Assembly: GCA_964342825.1 (NCBI GenBank)
Contig: CAYFHO010000012.1
Coordinates: forward strand, 30,863 to 94,862
Direction: 5' to 3'
DNA length: 64,000 nucleotides
Source: AAA164-E04 sp964342825
GTDB lineage: Bacteria > Verrucomicrobiota > Verrucomicrobiia > Limisphaerales > AAA164-E04
The position numbers were made by a program, and so were the translations under genes. Positions 45,527 to 54,625 of the stretch are shown here, in pieces (the stretch's first letter is position 1; each line of letters opens with the position of its first letter). The notes beneath the pieces are model-generated. The model saw only the letters and a program-made list of their open reading frames with translations, made no database searches and had not been told where the DNA came from.

Positions 45527-46969
45527 ATGAAAGCGAAATGGACATCCTGGCTAATCGTCTTGGCGATTATGGCCTTCATGAATGCAGGCACTGTTTTTGG
45601 TTTTACCCTAAAAACGCTGTCAGTCGAAAGTGAAACATGTATTGCTTGTCACAAGGTAGACAGCACATCAATTTACGAACAGTGGGGTTCTAGCAAGCAC
45701 TTCCGTGCCAATGTGGGTTGTTATGAATGTCACATGGCACAGGAAGGTGAGCCCGATGCATTCGAGCATTTCGGTGAGATGATTTCCATCTTGGTGACCC
45801 CCAAAGATTGTGCGCGATGCCATGAAAAAGAAGTGGACGAGTTCAGTAGTTCTCATCATGCCAAAGGGGGTCGCATTCTAGGGTCTCTTGACAATATACT
45901 TGCCGAAGTTGTCGAAGGTAATAATGGATTGGTCACCGAGGGATTTCCTCATGGTGTCTCTGCTGCAGCTGTGAACGGTTGCTGGCAATGTCACGGCTCC
46001 ATTGTGAAAACCTTGCCTGATGGTAAACTGGATCCCGCAACCTGGCCAAACACGGGGATTGGACGTATTAATCCGGATGGAAGTGAAGGGGCATGTTCCT
46101 CCTGTCACTCTCGTCACGAGTTTTCCGTTGCCCAGGCCAGAACCCCGGATACTTGTGGAAAATGTCACATGGGACCAGACCACCCCCAATTGGAAATCTT
46201 CAATGAGTCCAAACATGGTATCGCTTATCATGCCAATGTGGACAAAATGAACCTGGACAGTCCCAAGTGGGTTGTAGGTGAAGATTATGACGCCGCACCT
46301 ACCTGTGCCACATGTCATATGAGTGCTACCGTGGATCAACCTGTGACTCACGATATTGGGCTGCGCATTTCATGGAACAACCGTCCAGCCATTTCTGTCC
46401 GTCCTGAAGTTTCCGATGCGAAAATGGGACTTCCTGGCAAGGATATTCCCTGGCAAGAAAGGCGTGCAAACATGAACAACGTTTGTATCAGTTGTCATAA
46501 CCAGAATTTCGTCGACGCATTCTACATCCAGTATGATGCGCTGATTGATCTCTACCATGAGAAATTTGCCAAACCCGGCTTGGCCTTATACAACGCCGCC
46601 CAACCTTTGCTGCGGAAGCCTAAGTTCAGTAATAAAATCGACTTCGTTTGGTTTGAGATCTGGCATCATGAAGGTAGAAGAGCGCGTCATGGTGCCTCGA
46701 TGATGGGCCCAGATTACACTCACTGGCATGGAACCTATGAGATCGCACGTAATTTCTACACCGAATACATTCCTGAATTGACGGAACTTGCGGAACGTCA
46801 TCTGCACTCAGACAATGCTGAAAAGAAAACGGCTGCTGAGGCCTTGAATAAACTCATCGATGAAACCCTGAATCACAAGAATCACGTCTGGTTCCTGAAT
46901 AAAATGGATCCGGCTGAAAAAGCGCGACGCGAGAAATCTGCTGCTGAGTTCAAGGCTAGATATCAATAA
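45527..46969 (+). CDS. octaheme cytochrome c, hydroxylamine oxidoreductase (HAO)-like
   Basis: A 480-residue exported cytochrome (signal MKAKWTSWLIVLAIMAFMNA). Eight CxxCH motifs have hemes at 38-42, 65-69, 95-99, 152-156, 190-194, 210-214, 260-264 and 320-324. MGPDHP after the sixth motif (Asp218-His219) matches the distal Asp-His pair of the P460 site in HAO, and CSSCHSRHEFSVAQARTP is close to HAO. MMGPDYTHWHGTYE near 397-404 has tyrosines that may correspond to the cross-linking Tyr. HAOs oxidise hydroxylamine or hydrazine; relatives lacking the cross-link reduce nitrite or NO. Direction and substrate are unresolved. No C-terminal membrane anchor is seen. Confidence 0.93.
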   Translation: MKAKWTSWLIVLAIMAFMNAGTVFGFTLKTLSVESETCIACHKVDSTSIYEQWGSSKHFRANVGCYECHMAQEGEPDAFEHFGEMISILVTPKDCARCHEKEVDEFSSSHHAKGGRILGSLDNILAEVVEGNNGLVTEGFPHGVSAAAVNGCWQCHGSIVKTLPDGKLDPATWPNTGIGRINPDGSEGACSSCHSRHEFSVAQARTPDTCGKCHMGPDHPQLEIFNESKHGIAYHANVDKMNLDSPKWVVGEDYDAAPTCATCHMSATVDQPVTHDIGLRISWNNRPAISVRPEVSDAKMGLPGKDIPWQERRANMNNVCISCHNQNFVDAFYIQYDALIDLYHEKFAKPGLALYNAAQPLLRKPKFSNKIDFVWFEIWHHEGRRARHGASMMGPDYTHWHGTYEIARNFYTEYIPELTELAERHLHSDNAEKKTAAEALNKLIDETLNHKNHVWFLNKMDPAEKARREKSAAEFKARYQ

Positions 46970-47020
46970 GAATCGTTTCGTCGAACCTTACTTTTCATTC
47001 TTAATCATCGAAACTCACAG

Positions 47021-47054
47021 GGCGTGGTCAGTAAAACTGGCCGCGCCTTCTTTT
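47021..47054 (+). terminator. intrinsic terminator of the cytochrome cluster
   Basis: A 12-bp stem with two G-T pairs (arms 47021-47032 and 47036-47047, loop AAA) followed by TTCTTTTATT closes the four-gene cluster. Confidence 0.82.
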
Positions 47055-47089
47055 ATTGCCAGAAACCCTCAAGTCCTTAATATTGCGGT

Positions 47090-48298
47090 ATGCAATATGC
47101 AATGGCACTTATCCTGACTGTGGCTTTTAGCGGAGCTGTCGCTGCTGAAAATTGGAAGCAGTTTCGCGGCCCTTCCTCAGCCGGAATCGCTGCAGACCAT
47201 GGCCTACCGACCCATCTGAATGACGGGCATATTTTGTGGCGTAGTTCTTTGCCTGGGCGGGGACTATCCAGTCCGATTGTTGTGGGCGATAAAGTTTTCC
47301 TCAGCGCGGCGGAGGGCAGTAAACAGGATCGTTTGTTGGTCTTATGTTTCAATGCCCAAACCGGAATCGAAGAATGGAGACGGACCTTTTGGGCGACCGG
47401 CCGAACCATGTGCCACAAAAAAACATGTGTGGCCGCTCCCACGCCAGTCAGTGATGGCCAATCCATCGTAGCCTTGTTTTCTTCCAATGATCTGGTTTGT
47501 TTGGATTTGGAAGGTAATTTGAAATGGCTGCGGGGATTGACGGTCGATTACCCCAATGCGTCCAACAGTCTCGGCATGGCGAGCAGTCCCTTGATTGTTG
47601 ACGGCGTACTGGTCGCTCAAATCGAAAATGACAGTCAGTCATTGGCGCTTGGAATTCGTCTTGAGGATGGTTCCAACCTGTGGTCCATGGCGCGTCCAAA
47701 AGGAGCCAATTGGACCTCACCTATCCCTTTCGAACAAGGTTCCAAACCTGCCGTTGCTCTTCAATCAGGCAAGGGGATTCATCTTGTTGAGGCCAGCACG
47801 GGTGCCTTTCTCTCCAAATACCTTGGTGGGGCATCCACGATTCCTTCAAGTGTGCTGGTTGGCTCCACTCTGTTATCCCCTTCTCACGGAATCAGCGCTC
47901 TGGACCTATCATCCAGTCAGGATGAGATTCCAATGCTATGGCGTTCACGAGCCCTCAGTCCCGCCACCGCCAGTCCCATCGTCATGGACAATGCGGTTTT
48001 TGTTGTCAACAACGCGGGAGTCCTGACTCGCGGTAGTCTCCAGGGAGGTCGACGTGAGTGGCAATTAAGACTCAAAGGTCCATTCAGTGCCTCAGCTGTT
48101 GGGTTTGGAACGATTCAATACTGGGTCAATGAGAAAGGGCTGCTGCAGGTGGTCGATGTTGAGCCGGATGAAGGCATGGTTGTCAGTCAGTTGGATCTCG
48201 GCGAAACCGTATTGGGAACCCCTTCGATTGCCAATGGCGCCTTATATGTGCGAAGTGATGCGACCCTTTGGAAAATTGGTAATCCTCCAGTGCTTTAA
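47090..48298 (+). CDS. PQQ-like beta-propeller repeat protein
   Basis: A 402-residue exported protein with signal peptide (MQYAMALILTVAFSGAVAA). It opens with ENWKQFRGPSSAGIA, the standard start of outer-membrane PQQ-propeller proteins of the PVC group. Blades repeat as LWRSSLPGRGLSSPIVVGDKV (shown in part), LVCLDLEGNLKWLRGL and MASSPLIVDGVLVAQ. There are no clear quinoprotein catalytic residues, so it is probably a scaffold or binding protein. ATG 47090 or 47102 may be the start. It lies after the terminator of the cytochrome cluster and may be separately transcribed. Confidence 0.82.
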   Translation: MQYAMALILTVAFSGAVAAENWKQFRGPSSAGIAADHGLPTHLNDGHILWRSSLPGRGLSSPIVVGDKVFLSAAEGSKQDRLLVLCFNAQTGIEEWRRTFWATGRTMCHKKTCVAAPTPVSDGQSIVALFSSNDLVCLDLEGNLKWLRGLTVDYPNASNSLGMASSPLIVDGVLVAQIENDSQSLALGIRLEDGSNLWSMARPKGANWTSPIPFEQGSKPAVALQSGKGIHLVEASTGAFLSKYLGGASTIPSSVLVGSTLLSPSHGISALDLSSSQDEIPMLWRSRALSPATASPIVMDNAVFVVNNAGVLTRGSLQGGRREWQLRLKGPFSASAVGFGTIQYWVNEKGLLQVVDVEPDEGMVVSQLDLGETVLGTPSIANGALYVRSDATLWKIGNPPVL

Positions 48299-48466
48299 TA
48301 TTCTTCATTCATCGCCGTGAAGCCGTTTTGAGCTATTGCTCATTTTGAATCCAAATTGATTCTAAACTCGTGATTTTATCATTCCTTTCCAAACAGAATC
48401 ATTTTCCCTTCGGTGTGCTTTTACAAGCACGGCAATGATTTGAACCTTTTATCCTCCTAAGTTTGC

Positions 48467-51202
48467 ATGAAATCTGCTTTTAATCAGCAGACGTCAGTCA
48501 ATAACGATTTTATCATGATGGTATATTGCAAAAAATCAGGGGAAAGGAATCGCTGCCTGTTTACCCGGTGGTTTTTAGTTTTCTTCGGGTTGATGATTAT
48601 GGGGGTAGGGCTGGATGCGCAGTCCTTGATTCCATTTGAAATCAAGACGCCCGAACCTCGGACAGTTTGGGTTGAACCTTCAAGTGATATGCTGGGCCCT
48701 GCTTTGACTCCAGCCGCGACAACGATCGAGATGCGATACAGCAAGAGTGCTGACCAGGGATCACACATTGATCATCGATTGATCCTTCATCTCAGGGAAG
48801 ATGTATCAATAGATGAGTTTTTAAAACCGTGGAATGTAACATTCATTAAATCGTTGAATTTTCCGGGTGTTCATGTGATCGGTACGAGTTCTCCCATGGA
48901 TGCATTGATCACTGCTCAAGCCTGGGCACGCAAGCCGGAAGTGCTGGCGGCATATCCAGTGGAAAGGAAACCCTCCAAACCCAAGTCTGGGTTTGCTGTC
49001 AGACCCAATGACCCGTTTTATTCCAGTCAATGGTACTTGGAGCAAAGAGATCCCGAGACCATGTTGACGGATGGAGGAGATATCAATATTCGGTCTGCCT
49101 GGCCTGTTTCTCGAGGTGAGGGTGTTCACATTGCGGTTGTGGATACAGGGGTTGATCTCAATCACCCCGATCTTCAATCAGCTCTCGATTCTGATCTGAA
49201 CCGAAACTTCATTTCAGGGACCGAAGATGGCAATCCTGTTTCCAAGACATTTTTTCATGGAACCGCGGTGAGTGGTTTGATTGCTGCGGCTTCAGGAAAC
49301 AACGAAGGTGTGGCGGGGGTGGCCCCTCTCGCATCTCTTTCCAGTTGGGTTATTTTTGGTTTTGGAGGCAATATCGCAGATTCACTCCAGCTCTCCGAAA
49401 TGTATGAAACCGCCAACGACCAGATTGCTGTTCAAAATCATAGTTGGGGAAACGCCTTTCCAGAGCAGTCGGGTCCTTCCTTTCTTGAAAGATTGAGTTT
49501 GTCAAACGCCTTCCACAATGGGAGATCAGGCAAGGGAATCGTCATGATTCGTGCTGGTGGCAATGATCGAACATCGGGGGATTTCCATCCCGGGCTGGGG
49601 GATGTCAATGATGATGGATACACCTCCATGCACCAGGTGATAGCCGTGGGGGCAACTGGTCGTGATGGTCGGGCTACTTCTTATTCAAACTGGGGTTCCT
49701 GTTTGTTGGTGGCTGCTCCCGGCGGTGAGGTTCAGGATGGGCTGTTTACAACCGACGTCATCGGAGACGGTGGATTCACAACAGATACGGATGCTTTGGG
49801 AGGAGGAGATTACATTTCCAATGATGTGGGTTTCATCGGAACGAGTGCCGCAGCTCCGCTTGTTGCCGGTTTGTCTGGGTTGATCCTGTCCGTAAATCCA
49901 GAGTTTTCAGTCAGGGACGTTCAGCAAATCATCCTGGCCTCTGCCAGGCACGTGTTTTTGGAGGATCCGGATATCACTGCGAATGCAGCCGGATTCAAGC
50001 ACAGCCATCATGTCGGGTTTGGGATTCCTGATGCTGGCGAAGCCTTGCGTTTGGCAAAAAATTGGATCTTACGTGACGAGCTTAAAATTGTTTCTCTTGA
50101 AAGCAGACTTGGCAAGGACATTCCCGACCATGGACTGCGGCTGAAAGTTCAAGGTGCCACTGTTCCGGATGACTTGAAGGATCTACCAGCCTCAACGACC
50201 ATGGGAATTCAACCAGATGTTCCTACCGGATTTCTTCCTATGAGTTTTCAGGGAAGGGCCGTCAATCCCATCACCGATGACCTGACAGGTAAAGGGGCAT
50301 TTATTCGACGCGGTACCGCCACCTTTGACGAGAAGATCAGGAATGCTGCCAACGCAGGTGCGTCGTTTGTTGTGATTTATAATAATCAAAATGAAGACCA
50401 GCTCATTCGAATGGCAGGCACTGATTACACTCCATTGCCTGCTTATTTTATCTCGCGTGAGCACGGGGAACCCCTGTCTGTTTTGGTTGAAGATGACCCT
50501 ACTGTGCGCATGCAATTGGAAATGAATTCGGCAGAATACCTTTTTCAAGTGGATGAAACAATGGTTTGCGAACACGTGGAGGTCGTTGTCGATGCGGATC
50601 ACCCTTGGCGGGGGCAATTACGAATTGTTCTCGAATCACCCAGTGGAACTCGGAGTGTGCTCCAACGGCTTAATTTCGATGACTCACAGGGTCCCGTACA
50701 TTGGGCTTATCGAACCACCCGGCACTTTTTTGAACCTACGGCTGGTGATTGGAAGGTGAGTATTACAGACCAGGATCAAAATCAGATTGGAGGTATTCGT
50801 TCCATCAACCTGAATATTCTTGGAACCGAAATCACTGATACAGACGCGGATGGTTTGGATGATGATTGGGAAAGAGCGCAGTTTGGGAACCTGGCTTCCA
50901 CTGCGTCCGAAGATCCCGATGATGATGGTTCCCCGAATGCCCGGGAACAACTTTTAGGGACCTCACCTTTGGTGTCTGATTTGACACTGAAAATGAACCT
51001 TGATTATTTGGACGAAGAACATATTCGACTCTCGTGGCAAAGCCGTCCCGATCGCCGATATGATGTTCTTTCTGTAAAACCAGGGGACGCTGCTTCGGAT
51101 ATTCTCGGAACGGTTGCCAGTCAATCCTACCAATCCGAGTGGGTGGTCGAACTTGAGGCCGAGACCAATCAGTTCTTTCAAATCGTGGAGCTGGCCGATT
51201 AG
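48467..51202 (+). CDS. kexin-like subtilisin (S8) protease with PA insert and P domain
   Basis: A 911-residue secreted serine protease. The catalytic triad is Asp226 (VVDTGVDLNHPDL), His264 (FHGTAVSGL) and Ser460 (GTSAAAPLVAGL). Residues ~75-190 are a pro-domain-like region before the catalytic domain. A PA-like insert (GASFVVIYNNQNE) follows near 630, then a P domain (CEHVEVVVDADHPWRGQL..LESPSGTRS), a calcium-binding linker (DTDADGLDDDWE, DPDDDGSP) and a C-terminal sandwich ending FFQIVELAD. The P domain is the hallmark of kexin/proprotein convertase-like subtilases. The N-terminus before the signal segment is long, so a later ATG near 48515 is possible. Confidence 0.9.
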   Translation: MKSAFNQQTSVNNDFIMMVYCKKSGERNRCLFTRWFLVFFGLMIMGVGLDAQSLIPFEIKTPEPRTVWVEPSSDMLGPALTPAATTIEMRYSKSADQGSHIDHRLILHLREDVSIDEFLKPWNVTFIKSLNFPGVHVIGTSSPMDALITAQAWARKPEVLAAYPVERKPSKPKSGFAVRPNDPFYSSQWYLEQRDPETMLTDGGDINIRSAWPVSRGEGVHIAVVDTGVDLNHPDLQSALDSDLNRNFISGTEDGNPVSKTFFHGTAVSGLIAAASGNNEGVAGVAPLASLSSWVIFGFGGNIADSLQLSEMYETANDQIAVQNHSWGNAFPEQSGPSFLERLSLSNAFHNGRSGKGIVMIRAGGNDRTSGDFHPGLGDVNDDGYTSMHQVIAVGATGRDGRATSYSNWGSCLLVAAPGGEVQDGLFTTDVIGDGGFTTDTDALGGGDYISNDVGFIGTSAAAPLVAGLSGLILSVNPEFSVRDVQQIILASARHVFLEDPDITANAAGFKHSHHVGFGIPDAGEALRLAKNWILRDELKIVSLESRLGKDIPDHGLRLKVQGATVPDDLKDLPASTTMGIQPDVPTGFLPMSFQGRAVNPITDDLTGKGAFIRRGTATFDEKIRNAANAGASFVVIYNNQNEDQLIRMAGTDYTPLPAYFISREHGEPLSVLVEDDPTVRMQLEMNSAEYLFQVDETMVCEHVEVVVDADHPWRGQLRIVLESPSGTRSVLQRLNFDDSQGPVHWAYRTTRHFFEPTAGDWKVSITDQDQNQIGGIRSINLNILGTEITDTDADGLDDDWERAQFGNLASTASEDPDDDGSPNAREQLLGTSPLVSDLTLKMNLDYLDEEHIRLSWQSRPDRRYDVLSVKPGDAASDILGTVASQSYQSEWVVELEAETNQFFQIVELAD

Positions 51203-51206
51203 CCCC

Positions 51207-52154
51207 CTACCAGGGAAGAAAACTCCAATCGATCGGGCGACCTCCGGTTAAGGCCATTCGCCATGCCCAGACGATGAGAGTCGTTAATAGGAGGCTGCAT
51301 AGAAAATTGAGCCGCCAGGCGTGCAGATCTTTTTCCGGAACCAAACTCATCAAGGCCCCCAGGGAGAGTCCACAAACAAATCCTCCCAGATGGGCCAGCA
51401 CGTCACTCGAGGGGGATAATCCCCAGAGCGAAAAAAGAATGCACACCGCGAGAATGCCACCAATGATGACTCTGCCGGCCTGGCGATGTGTTTTTAAAAG
51501 ATGGAAGGCATGAGGACCCAACATTCCCAATGCACCCATCACCATGCCTGATGCTCCCAGGCCGCGATAAGGTGCTTCGTGCATCCACAGTCCAAAAAAG
51601 TTCCCCCATATTCCACAGAGAAAAGCCGCCAGTAAGCCCGGTCCAGCTCCGAAGCGCCCCATGACCAAACCGAAGACAATCAGGCCGGTGGAAACATTGG
51701 ATGCCAAATGACCAACATCCGCATGGAGCATCACCGCAGTGATGGTCTGCCACCAGGCGTTTTGGGACAACACTTCCTGGCTTTTCATCATGCCGGCCAT
51801 TTGGACTGCAGGACGGTATTCCCAACCTATCCATGCAAAAAGGCACAAGACCAAGCACCAAAGCAATGCTGCTCCATGAAAATTGAATCCGTTTGAGGGA
51901 AATGGTTTTTGCCAGGTCCAGTGTTTGTTTTCATTTTGGTAGCATCGAATGGCATCCTGGGCCCGGACAATATCTGTTTGGTGAACCTTCAAGCCATAAG
52001 GTGCCTGCCCTTCCGGAAACGTCTGGATTTCTGTTTCAATCTTTTGACTGGTCAGGACAAGGCTCCAGTCCATGACCTGTTTTCGGTGCATCGCCGGTAT
52101 GACACACCATTCAGGGCACGGTGGGGTTGGTTGATCTGATAATTCCAGGCTCAT
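51207..52154 (-). CDS. rhomboid family intramembrane serine protease
   Basis: A 315-residue membrane protease. The catalytic Ser202 is in LGASGMVMGALG and His255 in LAHLGGFVCGLSLGAL, with MLHADVGHLASNVSTG supplying the oxyanion-stabilising His/Asn. About six transmembrane helices follow a ~90-residue soluble N-terminal domain that is not recognised (it contains CYQNENKHWTWQK). The gene converges with the subtilase gene, with only four bases between stops. Substrates are unknown. Confidence 0.9.
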   Translation of the reverse strand: MSLELSDQPTPPCPEWCVIPAMHRKQVMDWSLVLTSQKIETEIQTFPEGQAPYGLKVHQTDIVRAQDAIRCYQNENKHWTWQKPFPSNGFNFHGAALLWCLVLCLFAWIGWEYRPAVQMAGMMKSQEVLSQNAWWQTITAVMLHADVGHLASNVSTGLIVFGLVMGRFGAGPGLLAAFLCGIWGNFFGLWMHEAPYRGLGASGMVMGALGMLGPHAFHLLKTHRQAGRVIIGGILAVCILFSLWGLSPSSDVLAHLGGFVCGLSLGALMSLVPEKDLHAWRLNFLCSLLLTTLIVWAWRMALTGGRPIDWSFLPW

Positions 52155-52255
52155 TGGTTTTCACGTTGATTCCTGGGACCTAATCTCTTTAAGTGGATGG
52201 ACCAACGTAATGGTTTCAAGTCTCAGGAAGCTCAAACTGCAATTGAATACATCAT

Positions 52256-53239
52256 ATGTCCACAAGAATTCGATGGGGAATTTTAGGCACTGGAAGAATA
52301 GCCGGTGAATTTGCCGAAGGTTTGCAACAACTCGACGATGCCGAACTGAGATCGGTCGCTTCGAGAAAACAAGGAACCGCAGATGAATTTGCCAAAAAAT
52401 TTGCTGTGCCCAATGCTTATCCTGATTATGAGAAATTGGCCAAGGATCCGAAAGTTGATGTGATCTATGTGGCCACTCCTCATTCGATGCATTGTGAAAA
52501 CACCATTCTATGCCTGGAAGCGGGGAAGGCGGTTATCTGCGAAAAACCTTTTGCGGTGAATCGTCTTCAAGTGGCAAAAATGATCGAGGTCGCAGGCCGG
52601 GAAAAATGCTTTTTGATGGAAGCCATGTGGATGCGCTTTATTCCACTCATTCGGGAAGCTCGACGGCTTGTTGCCGAAGGAGTGATTGGTGAGGTTCGTA
52701 TGATTCAGGCGGATTTTGGATTCAGGGTTCCGTTCAATCCAGATGGCAGATTATTCGATCCAAATCTTGCAGGAGGAGCACTACTGGATGTGGGGATTTA
52801 TCCTCTAGCATTTTCCGCAATGTTTCTGGGGGAACCTTCGGATTTGATCAGTATGCCTTCCATGGGAGAAACCGGTGTTGATGAACAGTCGGCATATGTG
52901 CTTCGACATGGAGAAGGGCAACTGAGTGTGCTTTCCTCTGCCGTGCGTACGCATACTTCGCAATCTGCATGGATTTATGGCAGCAAGGGGCGAATCCATT
53001 TCCACACTCAATTTTGGAAAGCGCAGCACATGACGCTTTATGTTGATGGGGCAGAACCCCAGGAGATTTCCATGCCGTATCCAGGGAATGGTTATCAATT
53101 CGAAGCCAGGGAAGTGATGGATTGTCTGGCTGCCGGTAAACTGGAGAGCGACATCATGCCACACTCTGAAAGTATCTCATTGATGCGTACCATGGACCTC
53201 ATCCGCGAACAATGGGGTTTGAAATACCCGATGGAATAG
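52256..53239 (+). CDS. Gfo/Idh/MocA family NAD(P)-dependent oxidoreductase
   Basis: A 327-residue dehydrogenase with an N-terminal Rossmann domain (RWGILGTGRIAGEFAEGL) and VIYVATPHSMHCENTI, followed by the catalytic Lys motif AVICEKPFAVN. The C-terminal alpha/beta substrate domain has AGGALLDVGIYPLAFS. This is typical of sugar or inositol dehydrogenases such as dimeric dihydrodiol or glucose-fructose types. No Tat signal is seen, so it is cytoplasmic. The substrate is unknown. It converges with the amidohydrolase genes. Confidence 0.9.
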   Translation: MSTRIRWGILGTGRIAGEFAEGLQQLDDAELRSVASRKQGTADEFAKKFAVPNAYPDYEKLAKDPKVDVIYVATPHSMHCENTILCLEAGKAVICEKPFAVNRLQVAKMIEVAGREKCFLMEAMWMRFIPLIREARRLVAEGVIGEVRMIQADFGFRVPFNPDGRLFDPNLAGGALLDVGIYPLAFSAMFLGEPSDLISMPSMGETGVDEQSAYVLRHGEGQLSVLSSAVRTHTSQSAWIYGSKGRIHFHTQFWKAQHMTLYVDGAEPQEISMPYPGNGYQFEAREVMDCLAAGKLESDIMPHSESISLMRTMDLIREQWGLKYPME

Positions 53240-53251
53240 AAATCACCTTGG

Positions 53252-54571
53252 TCAGTTTTTCGGAGGGCGGTTCCTGTACTTCTCGTAGAGCCGAGTGTGC
53301 CTACTATTCAGGGACACGGATTTTCCCTTGATCCACATGTGGCTGACCTGTGACCGAATGTCCAGTAATTCACCGTTCAGAACGATGATCGAAGCTTCTT
53401 TTCCTGATTCAATGGATCCCAATTGTTGATCTAATCCCAATAACTGGGCCGGGTATAAAGTAATCCCTTTCAGGGCCAAATCCTTTTCCAAACCAAAGGC
53501 GACCGCTTGGGCTGCCGAATGGGGAAGATTCCTCACAGCGGAGGCAGCGAAGCGACTGGATCCTTCGCTGAAAATGACTTTAACTCCGGCATCACTCAAA
53601 ATTTTTGGCGCGGTGAATTGCACATCGTACGGTGCGTCGTCTTGTTGGGGGAGTGTGAAGGTGTTCTCATAAACCACAGGTATTTTATGAGTCGACAAGA
53701 GGTCAGCCAGCATCCAGGCATCACGGCCTCCCACCAGAATCATCGGATAACTTTGTTCCACAGACCATTCAACAGCCGACAAAATTTGTCTTTTCTCGTT
53801 CGCATGAATAAACAAAGGGACCTTGCCTTTGACCCAGGCACGGGTGGACTCCCAGTTGGGAACTTTCAATACGCTCGTGTCTGCTTCTGTGTGATGGACG
53901 TAGGCTTTGGCAGATTCAAAGAATTCTGTGATTTTTTGTATATTCCTTTTTCGATCCTTTGCCTGTTCCGATGGGGCTTTCCAGTTGGAAGGATTGGAGG
54001 AAAGTGCCTTGGGCAAAGGGTTCAAACTCATGGAGGGCCAGAAAACGTGAAGTCCTACCGAAGGCCGTACCATCAAGTCTTCGATCGTCCAGCCGTTTAA
54101 TTGAATGACACCCGATTGACCGCTGACGGTTCCACCCAGAGGAATGGGTTGTGCATGTGTGATACCGTTGGCTCGAGCGACAGGGATGAGTTCGGATTCG
54201 GGATTTACAGCGCGCCATGACAATATTTCGGGAGTCCATTGACCTACTTCAGTGGTGTCCAGTGTGGAGCGAACCGCATTGATTTCCAACAATCCCAAAG
54301 TGGTGGTCATCGCAATCATTCCCGGATAGACGTGTTTGCCTTCCAGGTCGATGATCCGGTCTGCGGGGGCGTCGATGGAATTGGCAACCAAGGTGACCTT
54401 ATCGTTTTCGATGAGAACGTCTCCTCGATCGATGTCTCCATGCGTGATGGTGTGAATGATACCGTTTCTCAGTAATGTGGATTCTGCAACGATGGGATCG
54501 GATGTAAAAACGAGTAGCCCAAGAACGGTCATCAGAATGGATGGCACCGAGGCTGATTTACTGTGTTTCAT
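53252..54571 (-). CDS. amidohydrolase-fold protein lacking the HxH motif
   Basis: A 439-residue exported protein (signal SILMTVLGLLVFTSDPIVAE). It keeps the amidohydrolase framework: an N-terminal beta-sandwich (LLRNGIIHTITHGDIDRGDV) and a C-terminal LDQQLGSIESGKEASIIVLNG, but where active enzymes have GxxDxHxH it reads VYPGMIAMTTTLGLLEI, so the metal ligands are missing. A His appears later in PLFIHANEKR. It is likely a pseudo-enzyme or a distant subfamily. It lies 54 bp downstream of a larger amidohydrolase gene and forms a pair with it. Confidence 0.85.
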   Translation of the reverse strand: MKHSKSASVPSILMTVLGLLVFTSDPIVAESTLLRNGIIHTITHGDIDRGDVLIENDKVTLVANSIDAPADRIIDLEGKHVYPGMIAMTTTLGLLEINAVRSTLDTTEVGQWTPEILSWRAVNPESELIPVARANGITHAQPIPLGGTVSGQSGVIQLNGWTIEDLMVRPSVGLHVFWPSMSLNPLPKALSSNPSNWKAPSEQAKDRKRNIQKITEFFESAKAYVHHTEADTSVLKVPNWESTRAWVKGKVPLFIHANEKRQILSAVEWSVEQSYPMILVGGRDAWMLADLLSTHKIPVVYENTFTLPQQDDAPYDVQFTAPKILSDAGVKVIFSEGSSRFAASAVRNLPHSAAQAVAFGLEKDLALKGITLYPAQLLGLDQQLGSIESGKEASIIVLNGELLDIRSQVSHMWIKGKSVSLNSRHTRLYEKYRNRPPKN

Positions 54572-54625
54572 AAGATTGGGAAAATCAGTTTATTATTAGG
54601 ATGTGAACTTGGTTTGCTGGAATTA

